64,000 nucleotides of DNA from Apostichopus japonicus (Eukaryota > Echinodermata > Holothuroidea > Aspidochirotida > Stichopodidae). The first letter of the stretch is position 1; each line of letters starts with the position of its first letter. This document shows, piece after piece, positions 37,101-50,800 of this stretch. The stretch is taken from the NCBI RefSeq assembly GCF_037975245.1, contig NC_092568.1:19933001-19997000 (forward strand), read 5' to 3'. The translations under genes were made by a program, and so were the position numbers. The notes beneath the pieces were generated by a model. The model saw only the letters and a program-made list of their open reading frames with translations. It did not search any database and was not told where the DNA came from.

Positions 37101-39862
37101 CAGGGGCGTAGCGAAGGGGTTTTTGTTGGGGGGGTGTGGAGAATTTGATTTGCCGACGGATCTGGAAGTGGTTACTGAAATGGGGGAGGGGTCTAAGGGA
37201 AGGAGGTGTCCCCCTCCCCTTTGGCAATTTTTTAGTTTTGAAACGTCCTTCGATGCAATCTGGTGCATATTTTAAGTCAAATTTGATTTGCCGACGGATC
37301 TGGAAGTGGTGACTGAAATGGGAGAGGGGTCTAATTTTTAGTTTTGAAACGCCCTTAAATGCAATCTGATGTATATTTTAAGTCAAATTTGATTTGCCGA
37401 CGGATCTGGAAGTGGTGACTGAAATGGGGGAGGGGTCTAATTTTTAGTTTTGAAACGCCCTTAGATGCAATCTGATGTATATTTTAAGTCAAATTTGATT
37501 TGCCGACGGATCTGGAAGTGGTGACTGAAATGGGGGAGGGGTCTAAGGGTAGGGGGTCTACCCCTCCCCTTTGGAAAATTTTTAGTTTTGAAACGTCCTT
37601 AGATGCAATCTGGTGCATATTTTAAGTCAAATTTGATTTGCCGGCGAATCTGGAAGTGGTGACTGAAATGGGGGAGGGGTCTAAGGAAAGGGGGTGTCCC
37701 CCTTCCCTTTGGCAATTTTTTAGTTTTGAAACGTCCTTAGATGCAATCTGGTGCATATTTTAAGTCAAATTTGATTTGCCGACGGATCTGGAAGTGGTGA
37801 CTGAAATGGGGGAGGGGTCTAAGGAAAGGGGGTGTCCCCCTTCCCTTTGGCAATTTTTTAGTTTTGAAACGTCCTTAGATGCAATCTGGTGCATATTTTA
37901 AGTCAAATTTGATTTGCCGACGGATCTGTAAGTGGTGACTGAAATGGGGGAGGGGTCTAATTTTTAGTTTTGAAACGCCCTTAGATGCAATCTGATGTAT
38001 ATTTTAAGTCAAATTTGATTTGCCGACGGATCTGGAAGTGGTGACTGAAATGGGGGAGGGGTCTAATTTTTAGTTTTGAAACGCCCTTAGATGCAATCTG
38101 ATGTATATTTTAAGTCAAATTTGATTTGCCGACGGATCTGGAAGTGGTGACTGAAATGGGGGAGGGGTCTAATTTTTAGTTTTGAAACGCCCTTAGATGC
38201 AATCTGATGTATATTTTAAGTCAAATTTGATTTGCCGACGGATCTGGAAGTGGTGACTGAAATGGGGGAGGGGTCTAAGGGTAGGGGGTCTACCCCTCCC
38301 CTTTGGAAAATTTTTAGTTTTGAAACGTCCTTAGATGCAATCTGGTGCATATTTTAAGTCAAATTTGATTTGCCGGCGAATCTGGAAGTGGTGACTGAAA
38401 TGGGGGAGGGGTCTAAGGAAAGGGGGTGTCCCCCTTCCCTTTGGCAATTTTTTAGTTTTGAAACGTCCTTAGATGCAATCTGGTGCATATTTTAAGTCAA
38501 ATTTGATTTGCCGACGGATCTGTAAGTGGTGACTGAAATGGGGGAGGGGTCTAATTTTTAGTTTTGAAACGCCCTTAGATGCAATCTGATGTATATTTTA
38601 AGTCAAATTTGATTTGCCGACGGATCTGGAAGTGGTGACTGAAATGGGGGAGGGGTCTAATTTTTAGTTTTGAAACGCCCTTAGATGCAATCTGATGTAT
38701 ATTTTAAGTCAAATTTGATTTGCCGACGGATCTGGAAGTGGTGACTGAAATGGGGGAGGGGTCTAAGGGTAGGGGGTCTACCCCTCCCCTTTGGAAAATT
38801 TTTAGTTTTGAAACGTCCTTAGATGCAATCTGGTGCATATTTTAAGTCAAATTTGATTTGCCGACGAATCTGGAAGTGGTGACTGAAATGGGGGAGGGGT
38901 CTAAGGGAAGGGGGTGTCCCCCTTTCCTTTGGCAATTTTTTAGTTTTGAAACGTCCTTAGATGCAATCTGGTGCATATTTTAAGTCAAATTTGATTTTGC
39001 CGACGGATCTGGAAGTGGTGACTGAAATGGGGGAGGGGTCTAATTTTTAGTTTTGAAACGCCCTTAGATGCAATCTGATGTATATTTTAAGTCAAATTTG
39101 ATTTGCCGACGGATCTGTAAGTGGTGACTGAAATGGGGGAGGGGTCTAATTTTTAGTTTTGAAACGCCCTTAGATGCAATCTGATGTATATTTTAAGTCA
39201 AATTTGATTTGCCGACGGATCTGGAAGTGGTGACTGAAATGGGGGAGGGGTCTAATTTTTAGTTTTGAAACGCCCTTAGATGCAATCTGATGTATATTTT
39301 AAGTCAAATTTGATTTGCCGACGGATCTGGAAGTGGTGACTGAAATGGGGGAGGGGTCTAATTTTTAGTTTTAAAACGCCCTTAGATGCAATCTGATGTA
39401 TATTTTAAGTCAAATTTGATTTGCCGACGAATCTGGAAGTGGTGACTGAAATGGGGGAGGGGTCTAAGGGTAGGGGGTCTACCCCTCCCCTTTGGAAAAT
39501 TTTTAGTTTTGAAACGTCCTTAGATGCAATCTGGTGCATATTTTAAGTCAAATTTGATTTGCCGACGGATCTGGAAGTGGTGACTGAAATGGGGGAGGGG
39601 TCTAAGGGTAGGGGGTCTACCCCTCCCCTTTGGAAAATTTATTTCGAACGTCCTTAGATGCAATCTGGTGCATATTTTAAGTCAAATTTGGCACGGAAGA
39701 AGCTCCCGTTCTCCTTTTTCTATTCAGCTTTCCTTCTTTCTTCCCCTTCCGCTCTCTTCACCTTTTCTCCTTTTGCCGACAGACCCAAAATTTGCCGACA
39801 GCGACCAAATTATTGGGGGGGGGGTGTGACACCCCCCACACCCCCCGCTCGCTACGCCCCTG
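37101..39862. mobile_element. hAT-like element with a 21-copy internal satellite
   Basis: The left terminus CAGGGGCGTAGCG and right terminus CGCTACGCCCCTG are exact inverted repeats. They are flanked by an 8-bp target duplication ACTAGAAC (37093-37100 and 39863-39870). Nearly all 2762 bp are tandem repeats; a short unique right part (about 39690-39862) remains. No transposase is present. Apparent ORFs are by-products of the repeats. Confidence 0.9.
37141..39690. repeat. Satellite array, about 21 units of 106 or 135-140 bp
   Basis: Each unit starts TTTGATTTGCCGACGGATCT and carries GTGACTGAAATGGGGGAGGG. Short units (about 106 bp) go directly from GGGGTCTAA to TTTTTAGTTTTGAAACG. Long units add a 30-35 bp segment that is itself nearly palindromic (AGGGTAGGGGGTCTACCCCT, or a GTGTCCCCC variant). 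Short and long units alternate in recurring blocks, for example near 37909-38505 and 38505-38990, indicating higher-order duplication. Confidence 0.93.
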
Positions 39863-39870
39863 ACTAGAAC

Positions 39871-42207
39871 TGCATGCATTTGTGTCCAAAATAGGTTTTG
39901 TAATGCACAGAAGGGATGATGGGATACGAATTACTGCAGTCTGTTGGCTAATTTATGTAGCATATTATTGTATTTTATGGTACATGTAAATTAATGATAC
40001 TGTGTAAGTGAGGTGCGAATATATGGAACTGATACTAATGATGGAATTGATCCTAATTGATGAAAATACACATTTTTGGTTTAGAGCAGATGATCAGTTA
40101 GGCCCAACTTAGTCCAGACTTACAAACTATGAACATCAAACTTGACAAACTTCTGAGAATGTTTCCTAAAGTTAACATATAAATCCCAAGCCTAGCCTAT
40201 GACTGATAATGCTTTGTTTAGTTCGTTCAGTTTGTCTTCAGATGGGACGTATCAAGGCTCCCGATGGCTATGTGATAGTAAACACCTCTGCATTATGGGG
40301 TGTATTTTGTGATTGCACCAATCAATGCACCAAGGGTAAAAATTGAAAATAATTGCAGTCTTTTTGTTGGACTGCTTTGATATAAATGCCTAAATTATCG
40401 TACTTAAAACCGTTAGATTTATCCCCTATTATATTTGCTTTGATCTAAGTTAATAGTCTTGCCCATGGATTACTGAAATAGCAGATAACTATTAAAGCTG
40501 GGCCTTAACAATTTTAGTTTGTAGTAACAATTCCCTTCAATAAATAAGGTCTCATGAGTCAACTGTCATGGCAAAACAAAGTGTTAAAAACGTGATCAGT
40601 GTATATTACTTCCCTGTGAGACAGGGAGGTTGAGGTGGAGCTCGGGTGTGAGACTTACAGGGGGAACGTAAGTAAAGTATGTATGTATGGAAGCAGGAAC
40701 TCGCAACTCGCAAAGAAGCCATCATTGGCTTAACAAAGCCGCAAACTGACCGAAGTCAGTCTCTAAGATTCATATTTTAACATCCATGATTATGAATTTT
40801 CAACAACTCTGTAATTGGACGACATACATTAATCTTGGAGTGACTCGAACTCAGGACCTTATGATTGAAAGGCACCGGCATTAACCACTGAGCTAACACT
40901 CACTCCAAGTATGGGAGAGTAAGAGGGAAATATCACTATCAGTGTAATAGTCAATCATGTGATTTAGGGCCGGTGGTTGAGGGATATGTGTTACACAGAA
41001 AATGATGTTGAATATCTTCTGAATGAAAAAAATAAATGTCAGATGGAGAGAGTCGAGTAGCGAATAAATCTGGCGACCAGTACAGTATGCATGACGTATA
41101 GATCAGTGATTTTTGTTATCCTTTTAATGCTTTAATGCTTATATGATTCTTTCCTTCTTAATTGATGTCGATGTCGATAATCGGTTGTCGATCATAGCCT
41201 AACTTTCATGTTTGCCTATGTTGATTAAGCTCTCCAAAACAGAGCCCTGGAAAATAAAAAAATAAATTAAAAAAATCACAAGTGAGTGAATTTCTCCTCC
41301 AAATGTTCTAATATTCTAATCACTTCTGATCACCATTCACCACGAAAGGGAACAGATACTACCCATGCTCGCAAGGGAATAAATGCTACACAAGGTATAG
41401 CTAGTGTGATACAGCCGTGTAAACACTGAACCAGATTTCCATTAAAGTCTTCAAGATTCATACACTTTAGAGTCTGTCGCAATAGCCGAGCTTCCTTCTA
41501 GGAATGGCTTCCAAATGTTTGCCCTTTTCGATAACACAATAGGACCATGGACTGCCGACGAACCTCTTCTTTGCCGTTTTACACCTGGATGTACTATCAA
41601 TTAGTCAGGAATGTAAGCAGTCCTATTGATTGTCACCAGAACGGAAGTGATTGCGCAATAAGACCCTATAGTCCTATAGTGTTTTGCATATAATAATCGG
41701 CAAATATATTCCTTATTATCGTCATACACGATAAAGCTATATATAATTGCCAGTTAAACTCAATTGAAGTTAGACGAGAACAATTAACGGCTTCGTGTGA
41801 TTTTTCAAGAATATTTCATTATTACCTTGAGAGTGAATCAGGCGCAATACCAGTGGCATAGCCAGAGGGGGTGGGGTGGGGGAGGGGAAAGTGCTCCCCC
41901 ACAGAAATTTTTGACCGAGAATGAAACGGGGACGGGTGCAAAGAAAAATTGACAAAGGAAAAATAAATAGCTATGATTTATATTATACTGGATAGGCTAC
42001 TTGTTTTTATGTTACGGTGTTACATGTTCCTCAGATTATTCTGAACAAGATAACTTTGATTCAGTAATTGACACTTATAGGCAAAGTTCCGTGCGTCCGA
42101 TATGGAAGTTGATTGTCGTCTTCAATAAAAACACACCATCACCATTTGGGTCAAAATAGAGATATGAGATACCTGAGTAGACCTTCATCCACAAGTATTA
42201 TTATGTA
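39871..42207. other. Intergenic spacer with SINE and element relics
   Basis: No gene supported. It contains the S1 SINE at 40673-40901 and a terminal relic CAGTGGCATAGCCAG at about 41851-41865 next to a G-rich run. Confidence 0.55.
40673..40901 (-). mobile_element. tRNA-derived SINE, family S1, copy 3
   Basis: Reverse-strand copy with a short (TATG)n tail at 40673-40689, GAAGCAGGAACTCGC, the shared body, and box B/box A in reverse (GAGTGACTCGAACTCAGGACC and GAGCTAAC). It lacks part of the usual 3' end. Confidence 0.85.
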
Positions 42208-42215
42208 TTTGTAAA

Positions 42216-42582
42216 CAAGGGCGTAGGAACCGGGAGGCTGGGGGCGCCAGCCCCCCCCAGTGAAAAATATGGGGGGGTGGAAGTATCGTTCCGCCCCCCC
42301 GCTCCGCAAGTCAGAAAACCCCTTTTTCATTTCCAAATGAGAAAAAAATCTCATTTGAAGCACCAAATTGCATCTAAGGCCAGGTGAAAATGCAAAATTC
42401 TTTACAAAATGGAGTGGGTGTTGAAGTGTGCTATATTGCACCAAATTGCATCTGAGGCCACCTGGAAATGCAAAACATTCCAAAGGGGAGGGGGACACCC
42501 CCTCCCCTTAGACCCCTCCACCATGCCGGCCATCAGTCTTCAGCCCCCCCCCCCCACTCAAAAGTACCTTCCTACGCCACTG
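42216..42582. mobile_element. hAT-like non-autonomous element, family H2, 367 bp
   Basis: Left end CAAGGGCGTAGGAAC and right end TTCCTACGCCACTG, with an 8-bp target duplication TTTGTAAA (42208-42215 and 42583-42590). It is the inverse-orientation relative of 22209-23084. G/C homopolymer blocks lie just inside both ends. It is too short to encode a protein. Confidence 0.88.
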
Positions 42583-42590
42583 TTTGTAAA

Positions 42591-44825
42591 TGTAGATATC
42601 GTTAATATATACAGGGCCATAGCCACTGGGAGCATAGGTACACGTGTTTCTTCCCCTCCCCTAAATTTGCTTCCAAATATTATTATTTTATATCATTATG
42701 GTTACCCTAATACCATTGAATACGTCATTAAATCTTGCGTAAATGTAATGTCTGTGTTCCTTTTGTAATATAATTATTGAGGGTTGACCTATGTCGTTTA
42801 CATTTATTTAAAGGACGTTAAGAGTAAATGTTTCCAAATTTATCAACAACTCTATCTTTTTTTGAGTAAATTTAAGTTGTATGCGAACGTTTCATCATAA
42901 AAGAGAAATATTTGCATTACTACACATGCATGTTTACTTGTTTAACTCCCGGCACGGTTTTCAGAAAGCCGAAATCAAAACCATCCAGGCTTCACAAACC
43001 TGCTACTGGTGAAGTACGTGTGTATACTAGTATCATTTCGCATAGTGTCAGGGAATTCCTAAGCAGACTATTTATAGCATTGAATGTAAACAAACAATAC
43101 AGACAAGTTTAGCAACTTCGGTCTTGTGACGTCATATACATTTGTTAATAAGCTTTTGGATAATTAACAGGAAAGAGACACTCGTCAAAGACTCAGCTCC
43201 AACAATTGAAGCCTGAGGGGGATGTTATTATTTCTTCCTCACCCCCTCACCCCCTCCCCCTCCCCCGCCCCACTTCAAATAAAACAACCCGTTACTGTCT
43301 GCACTGTCATAGGTATTAATCTGTAGTGTCGGGCTGACGATGAACCATCTCTTGATGCCACCTCATATCTCGTCCCTACCCAAAACCTTTTCCTACCCCA
43401 AACTCTTCCCTACCCCCAAACCCTTCCCGAGGCCGCGTATTACGTCCTCCCTTTTCCTTCTCCTTCCTAATCCTCGTTGTCAAGGGCGTCTGTAAATCTA
43501 TATCTAACGAAAGGAAGAGTAATAATTGACAACAGAAATGGTATATTTATGAGGTTGTGGATCGTGTATGGTTAATGTGTCCCCAGCTGTACGGGGAAAA
43601 TAGCGGATAATACCTGAAGTTAGTTATTTTGTACAACTGTCACGTGAGAGGTATACATCATTAAGTCAACCCAATGATAGAAGCTTTGTACGAAAACGAA
43701 TCAAAGTGTAATGATTGACATTCGCCATCCCTGCAAACGTCGTACTTGGGCCTGGGTCTAACAAGTATAAATACCCTGGCTTATTCGTGTATGCTATCAC
43801 ACGCAAACGTCACCCGGGTCTCAATAAGTTTATACCGACGAGTGCGGGGGTGTGCAGGAGTCGTAGAGAATAGCTCTAGTCAAACTCAATCATTACATTG
43901 ATGCAAACAAATAAAATTACACACCAAAAAATCCGTAAAGAAATACTCTCACAAACTGACCGGCATAGATGTGTACCTAAACTGTATGCAAATGTGTTCA
44001 ACCAATTCTTAAAAAAAACATGCTGGCCAACTCGCGGTCAACAGTCACGCATTTTAGCCAATTTAAAATTTTATTTTAACACCGTTGTTAAAACAACGGT
44101 GATCACCGTTGTGATCATCCAAGTTTTTAATGTGTGACATCATGGGCAGAATGAGAACGGTGAAACAGTTATGTAAACCTATACACCAGTCGCCCTCCTC
44201 CGCAACCCCCCCCCCACCCACCCTCTTAAAAGGGGCCCACAACCCGCAATACCAACCTAATATGGTAAACTGCAACTTTCATTTCAAGCCAACCCTTCTA
44301 CGAAACTTTCAGACACTTTTCACACCATGTAATTAACAACAAACTTGTCTTTTGAAATTCTTGAAACTTTAAAATATGTAGTATTTACTTTGTTATTTAT
44401 GTGTAATATTGTGCATGCTATACCACTTAGGAAGAATGGAAATTGTTGCTTTGATACTCTGTACCAATCAAACTTATATCTGAATAATTATCAGCCGATG
44501 ACATAATATCACCTAAAATTGATATACATTTAATTACGCATGTTCAATACCGTTGTCCGATGGCTAAGCAACCGTTGTTAGGAATACTTTCAGTTCTCGA
44601 ACATTGAGTCATTGAGACAGGACTTGTTTCGCAATTCATGCATATAGTTCCGATTGATCGTGTCAATATTGTAAACAGTACAGAGAGGTCCTATCCAATT
44701 CCAAGGTTCAAAGTGTTGATACTGTTTAGATCTCTTTGTAGTTGGGTATTTCCCGTTCTAAAAATACAGAAGCCAATTATGAAAGGCACCAATTGCCAGT
44801 GGCGGCAAGTAAAACTTGATTTGGG
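42591..44825. other. Spacer upstream of the galaxin-like gene
   Basis: No gene supported. It contains a C-rich low-complexity stretch at 43235-43445 and a TATA-like GTATAAATACC near 43766 with no clear transcription unit attached. Two small palindromes lie at 44080-44116: CACCGTTGTT/AACAACGGTG and GATCACCGTTGTGATC. The upstream location makes them possible regulatory sites, but this is unproven. Confidence 0.5.
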
Positions 44826-44833
44826 TATAAATA
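44826..44833 (+). promoter_or_regulatory. TATA box of the galaxin-like gene
   Basis: TATAAATA lies 58 bases before the signal-peptide ATG at 44884, which would place transcription start about 30 bases downstream and give a very short 5' UTR. Position and consensus support it; there is no transcript evidence. Confidence 0.6.
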
Positions 44834-44883
44834 TATGCGTGGCTACTTCTCAAAGATATTAGACACGCAATTGAGAAGCAAAG

Positions 44884-47800
44884 ATGTCTAAACTTGTTGC
44901 AGTTCTTACCCTTTTGGGTCACTTTATGAATCACAACGTTGAAGGTAAGGACTTTTTCATTGTATTATTTGTATATATATACCTAAATGATTTTTGTTAT
45001 TGGATTTAAGAATTGATCATTATAATTTGGAACAGAAAGTTAAGTATATATATTTGCTTTTAGTAACTAGAAAATGTTAGCACGGTAAGTTTTCTTTTCA
45101 AATTTCGACTTTATGATTTAGGCCTACATAAATTTTGCTTTGCAAGTGACTCTAAATTTTAAAAAGAAATGTAAGGTTATTGGAACATGTGCAATAAAGG
45201 GGCACTGGCATCGAATATTTTTTAATGGGCACATTTTACAAGATGTTCACTAGTGTCCCACTGCCCGGTCCCAGTCTGGGCACTTTTAATTCATGGATAG
45301 AGGGAATTTCAGTTTTCCATCGGTGACGGCGAGGGGAAGGGGTACCAGTTGTGTCCCTCCCGGGCTACACCGTCACTGCTTTTGATCGTCTATTAATCAT
45401 GTCCACAACACACACAAAATGGACAGATGCAAAAAAGGCTTACAAGCTAACGGGATAGTCAACCGTTAAATAGCCTACATGCTAACATAGATTAAATTAG
45501 CATATGGGATCTAAATTTGTTGTCGCTTTCTCAGTTTCTGGATGTAGAAAAAATGATCATTCCAAGAAAAGAAAATGGTGTTGGCGCGCTATTTCAAGCT
45601 CCTTCGATGCTTCGGGCCGCTTTAATATGAATGACAATAATATAATGTGTTCTTGTATATACCACCTCTAGACTGCAATGATAACATCCGTTTATGACAC
45701 CTTGTAATCATTTTCATTTGTTTCTTCACACATACACTTCCAACTTCTATAATTTACTGCATTAATTTAGCCTAGAAGATATCTTTCACGTAAAATTATT
45801 AATAATAATGATAATTATAGTGATAATTGCATAAGAAGAAGGAAAAGCAGGATTAAATATAAATAACAAGATTGACGGATGTAAGCATACATCAGCGTCA
45901 TCTATCGTAACGTAGCGGGGATCTTGAAGTTTTTTTAAAGTCATATAAATATGGAATAGGCTGAAAGGATATTAACCAGAAAAAGGACATAAAAGAAACA
46001 CCAGAGAGAAAAGTTCTCCGATGGAGTTGTGAGTTGAGTCACTTACTTCAGTTGATTTAATTTTGCTTAACTTTTGGCAAACTACGCTACTCTCGGTCAA
46101 AATCTAGGAGATACTTTTATGGTCAAGATTCAGGAGCTAATTGATCTTCAATACAAAAAAAAACTCTCAGAAACTCTCTATGAGGTAGACGCCTCTAAAA
46201 ATGACTGTAAAGTCTCAAACTTGTCAAAGAGAACTATTAGTATGCTATGAAATGGATAGCTACTGTACCTGTTAGTTACTGGACTTGTTTACGTTTAGTA
46301 ATCCATGATTAGTCACTCGACTATACCATTTGTACGAAATAATCAACTCATATATATGACACTAAAGTACTAAACTATATCACATAAAAGGGACTTCGGC
46401 GAATTGAGATTAAAGGTTGACTATGATATTATTACGCAGCATGTGCTTCACACAGCTGGTCAATTTAGAGAATTGTCGCACAACCCATGTCAGCGAAACC
46501 GGCAATTGCTAGCGACGTTTCGCCAGGGTCCATGCATGGGTACTATAATTTACATTTGAGGTAAAACGGAACTGAAAAGTCAACTGGAAATTCCTGAATA
46601 TGGTAATTTCGGTACATCTGTAGAGTTCTGCTCGGGGGTGTTATTGCGTTGCGGGATATTCTATTATTGCTCCTCTTGTGGAAGTCCAACGTAAGGCCTA
46701 GCTGTTACTGTTACAAACAATATGCCATAACATAGTGACCTAGCCTAGTCAAATACTACAGTACTGTAGTGTAGGCGCAAAGAAGAAGCACAGAACCTCT
46801 CAAGGTTATACATTAATGTTTTGTTAACGGTATAAGAATGGTGTGCAAACAGTGAAAACCCCTACAAATCTGGTATGAGGTTTATTGTAACTTGTTAAGA
46901 CTATACTAGCCTAGGCCTATATGCTACTTTACACTGTAACCTTTTTTTAATGCAATTTGGTCCTTCAAAATAGCTAATCTTAATATTGGCCTAGTGAATG
47001 ATAAAACATCATTGTATACTTTGTGAAACTTTCATGAATTATATCACTCAATAACCAGAATTATCTAATAAATATGCAATATTAGGGATCCATTTTTCCT
47101 TGCCCGCTTTGAAAGTTCTTAACTTTGTAACTCGATCTCATTCTCATTGGAGTGTTAGCTCAGTGGTTAACGCCGGTGCCTTTCAATCATAAGGTCCCCG
47201 GTTCGAGTCACTCCCACATTAAAGTATGTCGTCCAGTTACAGAGTTGTTGACAATTAACAATTCATAATCATGGACGTAAAATATGAATGTAAGAGACTG
47301 ACTTCGGTCAGCTTGCGGCATTGATAAGCCAATGAGGCTTCTTCGCGAGTTCCTGCTTGCAGGAGGATCTAATATACATACATACATACATACATACATA
47401 CATACATACATACATACATACATACATACATACATACATACATACATACATACATACATACATACATACATACATACACCCATACATACATACATACATA
47501 CATACATACATACATACATACATACATACATACATACATACATACATACATACATACATACATACATACATACATACATACATACATACATACATACACA
47601 CATACATACATACACACATACATACATACATTCTGGCACTATCGGATCAAACCATTAATGATGAAATCACTTAATAGTTGAAGGAAAGAATTTGCACTGA
47701 GCAAATTCAGAGAGATGGTTATGATAGTTGCCCTGTAGGCTGGCTTCAGAACTCTGTTTTCCTTTGGTATGCTGTAACTATTGCATGTTATGCATGGCTT

Positions 47801-50800
47801 TTTATGATTTCATTATTAATATTATGTAGCCTTCACTTGTAAGTTGTAGTGTTTCACATGCAGAGAGTAGCCTATACTCAGTAGAGCACAGACTTGCAGA
47901 CTCTATACTGTGTGTCCTCATAACTCTCCCTTTTCAGTTCAGTCCATTAATAGAACATTTGTACAATGTTACCATAGCAAAACCAACCCACAAACCTTAT
48001 ACTGCAGAAGCAATGAATGGCTCTTTTGTACACAATTCTACATATATTATTTAAGAGCTCTTCTTGTCTTCCTGCTTAACTCTCTTTTTCTCCATTCCAG
48101 GTATCTCTGATGATTGTTTTGACAATCTGAACAATAAAACATACAAGATTGATGTATCAAATGAACTCTGCTGCAATGGAAAAGTATTTGACAACTCAAA
48201 TGATGATTACTTATGCGAAAAATGTAAGCTTTTGTTTGTAATTTCTTTTATTTTTGACTTCATACTAGGTAGATCTATATTTAATTGAAGATTCTTAAAA
48301 AAACATTTTATTGACATTTGGAGAGTACAGAAAATGTCAATTTTTCTAATCAAAGCTTTTTCCTTTCAGTTCTTTGACAAAATATGTATGAATGATTATC
48401 TACCATGTTAATTAAACTAGTAGTTTAGTCATTAAACTGGTAGGTGATATCTTAACTTTAAATTTACATTTAAATGACATGGCATTAAAACTAATTCCAC
48501 ATGATATTATTATCAGTCGGCAAAGAATTATCATGTATCCAATATGAAACATATTTAAAGGAAATGTCAAATCTTGTCCATACTTAAAGGTCCACACAGA
48601 AGGTACAGTACAAATGTAATAAAGGTTAAATTAATGTGTGTCCTTAAGTTAGAAATCCCCCTTCGCCTGACCTTTCCCCATCACTATTTTTAAGACACCT
48701 TGTGTTTGTAATTTACTGAAACAACCCTTTTAATACTTTATTTGAGAAAAGTGTTTGGGGGAGGAGACTTGATGGTTTTGTGTACCACAAAACAACTCAG
48801 TTTGCTCATACAGTAGTAACCAATTTTTTTCTTTACATTGTATCTCTCTTTTAGCGAAACTGCAAAATCGTCTCTTCTTGCCAAATGAAGATGTGAAGTG
48901 TAACAGAACAATATACAAATCGATAGATAAAGCATGCTGTGGTGATCACCCATTCCCAAGAAATGACAGTGAGTTGTAGTTTATGGTCTAACATTGATAA
49001 GGGACTGCAAATGCGAAGGGCGGAGGGGAGCTGGGAGTTTATATTATGAAACATGTACATATATACTATACCAGACGACCTATGAAGAGTTTATATGCAA
49101 TTTTCATTTACCTGCTTTGATATAATTATCAGTTTGAAACATAATCAAAATCTTGAGCCCAAGAGGGTCAGTCTAAGACTATTAAATACATTTGTAAGTG
49201 TTTAGATACATTTCACAAGATAAACAAGGTTGGAAGGGGGATGGAGGTGGGGGGATGGGTTGTGCAAGCCCTGAATAGTAGTAGTTCTCATGAATATTTC
49301 CAAACCTGAAAGAATATTGTGTTGATATTTCCAAATGATTCTTCTCGTCAAAAGGCTTACAGTGTTGTGGTGAACACTATATTGATCCCGCTACCGATAC
49401 TTGCTGTAGTGAACAGGTGGTACATGGGGTCGGCGAATGCTGTGGAAGAAATACAATATTCAACTCACTTGAAGAAGCATGCTTTGGCGGAAAACTCTAC
49501 CCAATACCAGTAGGTCATGATGCTTGGCTCTACGACATCTGCGAGTTGACTGATGGAACCATAGGACTTTATTATGCTAAGACCCATATGTGCTGTAATG
49601 GGGTAAGAAACTTGTTTGTTTTCTTACAAATCAAGAGGAATCCTAAAGTGCCTAACAATTACTATTGCAGGGATGAACTGTTTTTAATTTAAATAAAATG
49701 AAATGAAAACAAATGCATTTTTGGTATCTGTCCTTTGAAAGAAAATGTATGCCTGCAGTATTTTTAGCACTTTGGTTTAGGTGTGGTTCAGAAAAATGGA
49801 GGGGGGGGGTGGAGAAGAAGTGGGACTCCAAAGGGTAGTGGGAGGATAGCCATGAATAGTGATTTGAAACAGTAGTTCCTATAAGCAAGGCCAGTGTTTG
49901 TAAAAGTATCGTTTTTCTTTGCCCTCCAATTTAAACCCTGTGTGTTCTCCCGGTGTTTGTGTCAACAGGCCGACATCTACAAAACTACAATTCACTTGAT
50001 TGCTTTAATAAATATCTTGTGTATAATTTTGCCAATCTGCTTCTTTCTCTATTTGTAGTAGTACCCTCAAGTTTAATATTTGTAGGGCAAATTCTTGATT
50101 TTACTGTTAGAACTGGTGTAGTTTTTGATTGTACCAAGACACTTGGGAAGTAATAGTATCGAATTGTGTTTTCTGTCATTCACAGGAGGTTATTAGCAAG
50201 AGCGGTAACTTGAGATGCCATGGCAACGTACAGTACGACATCACAACGGACATCGTGGTCTACGGTGTCGGGGGTCTTCTAGCAGTTCAAATTGAGGATG
50301 GGAGGACCAGCAGGTGTGGTCGTGAGATGCTAAATCCAAACAGAGAAGTCTGCTGCAATGGACAGGTGCATGATGTGGGATCTGGTAAGTGTCATTTTGA
50401 TTCCTTTTACCAAAGTGGATCAGGTCATAATAACCTTCTGCGGTTATAAAAGTAGACAGTAGCCGAACTATCAGCTTTACCCAGAATCTTCCTATCTTTA
50501 TTCTTGATCAAGAATTTACTAGAATCTTTGTGAAGAACAACACCTTCAAACATTACTTTTCATAGCCGTTTGGGGATGGTGTTTGTGACATGCAGTTATC
50601 TCTATCATAATGATGGTTGCATAGGTCTTTGTCTCCTTCAGACTGTTCTCAAATGCCCATTTGTTTTGTTCATACGCAAAGACATTTGTCTCGTTGGACT
50701 CTTCCCAATGTTTCCGTATTAACAGAATGGCCTATTGTTCTTTTGCAGCGGATGGTGCTTGTTGCAACCATAAACCTTACAGTAGGCACAATGCCAGCTG

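Noticed and set aside
42151-42768. Pro-rich ORFs around 42151-42768 (also 22166-23248)
   Set aside because: They come from G/C homopolymers and termini of short hAT-like elements.
47208-47674. Long ORFs encoding Met-Tyr-Val-Cys or Tyr-Ile-His-Thr repeats
   Set aside because: They are translations of the (CATA)n microsatellite at the SINE tail; open frames in four-base repeats without stops are expected.
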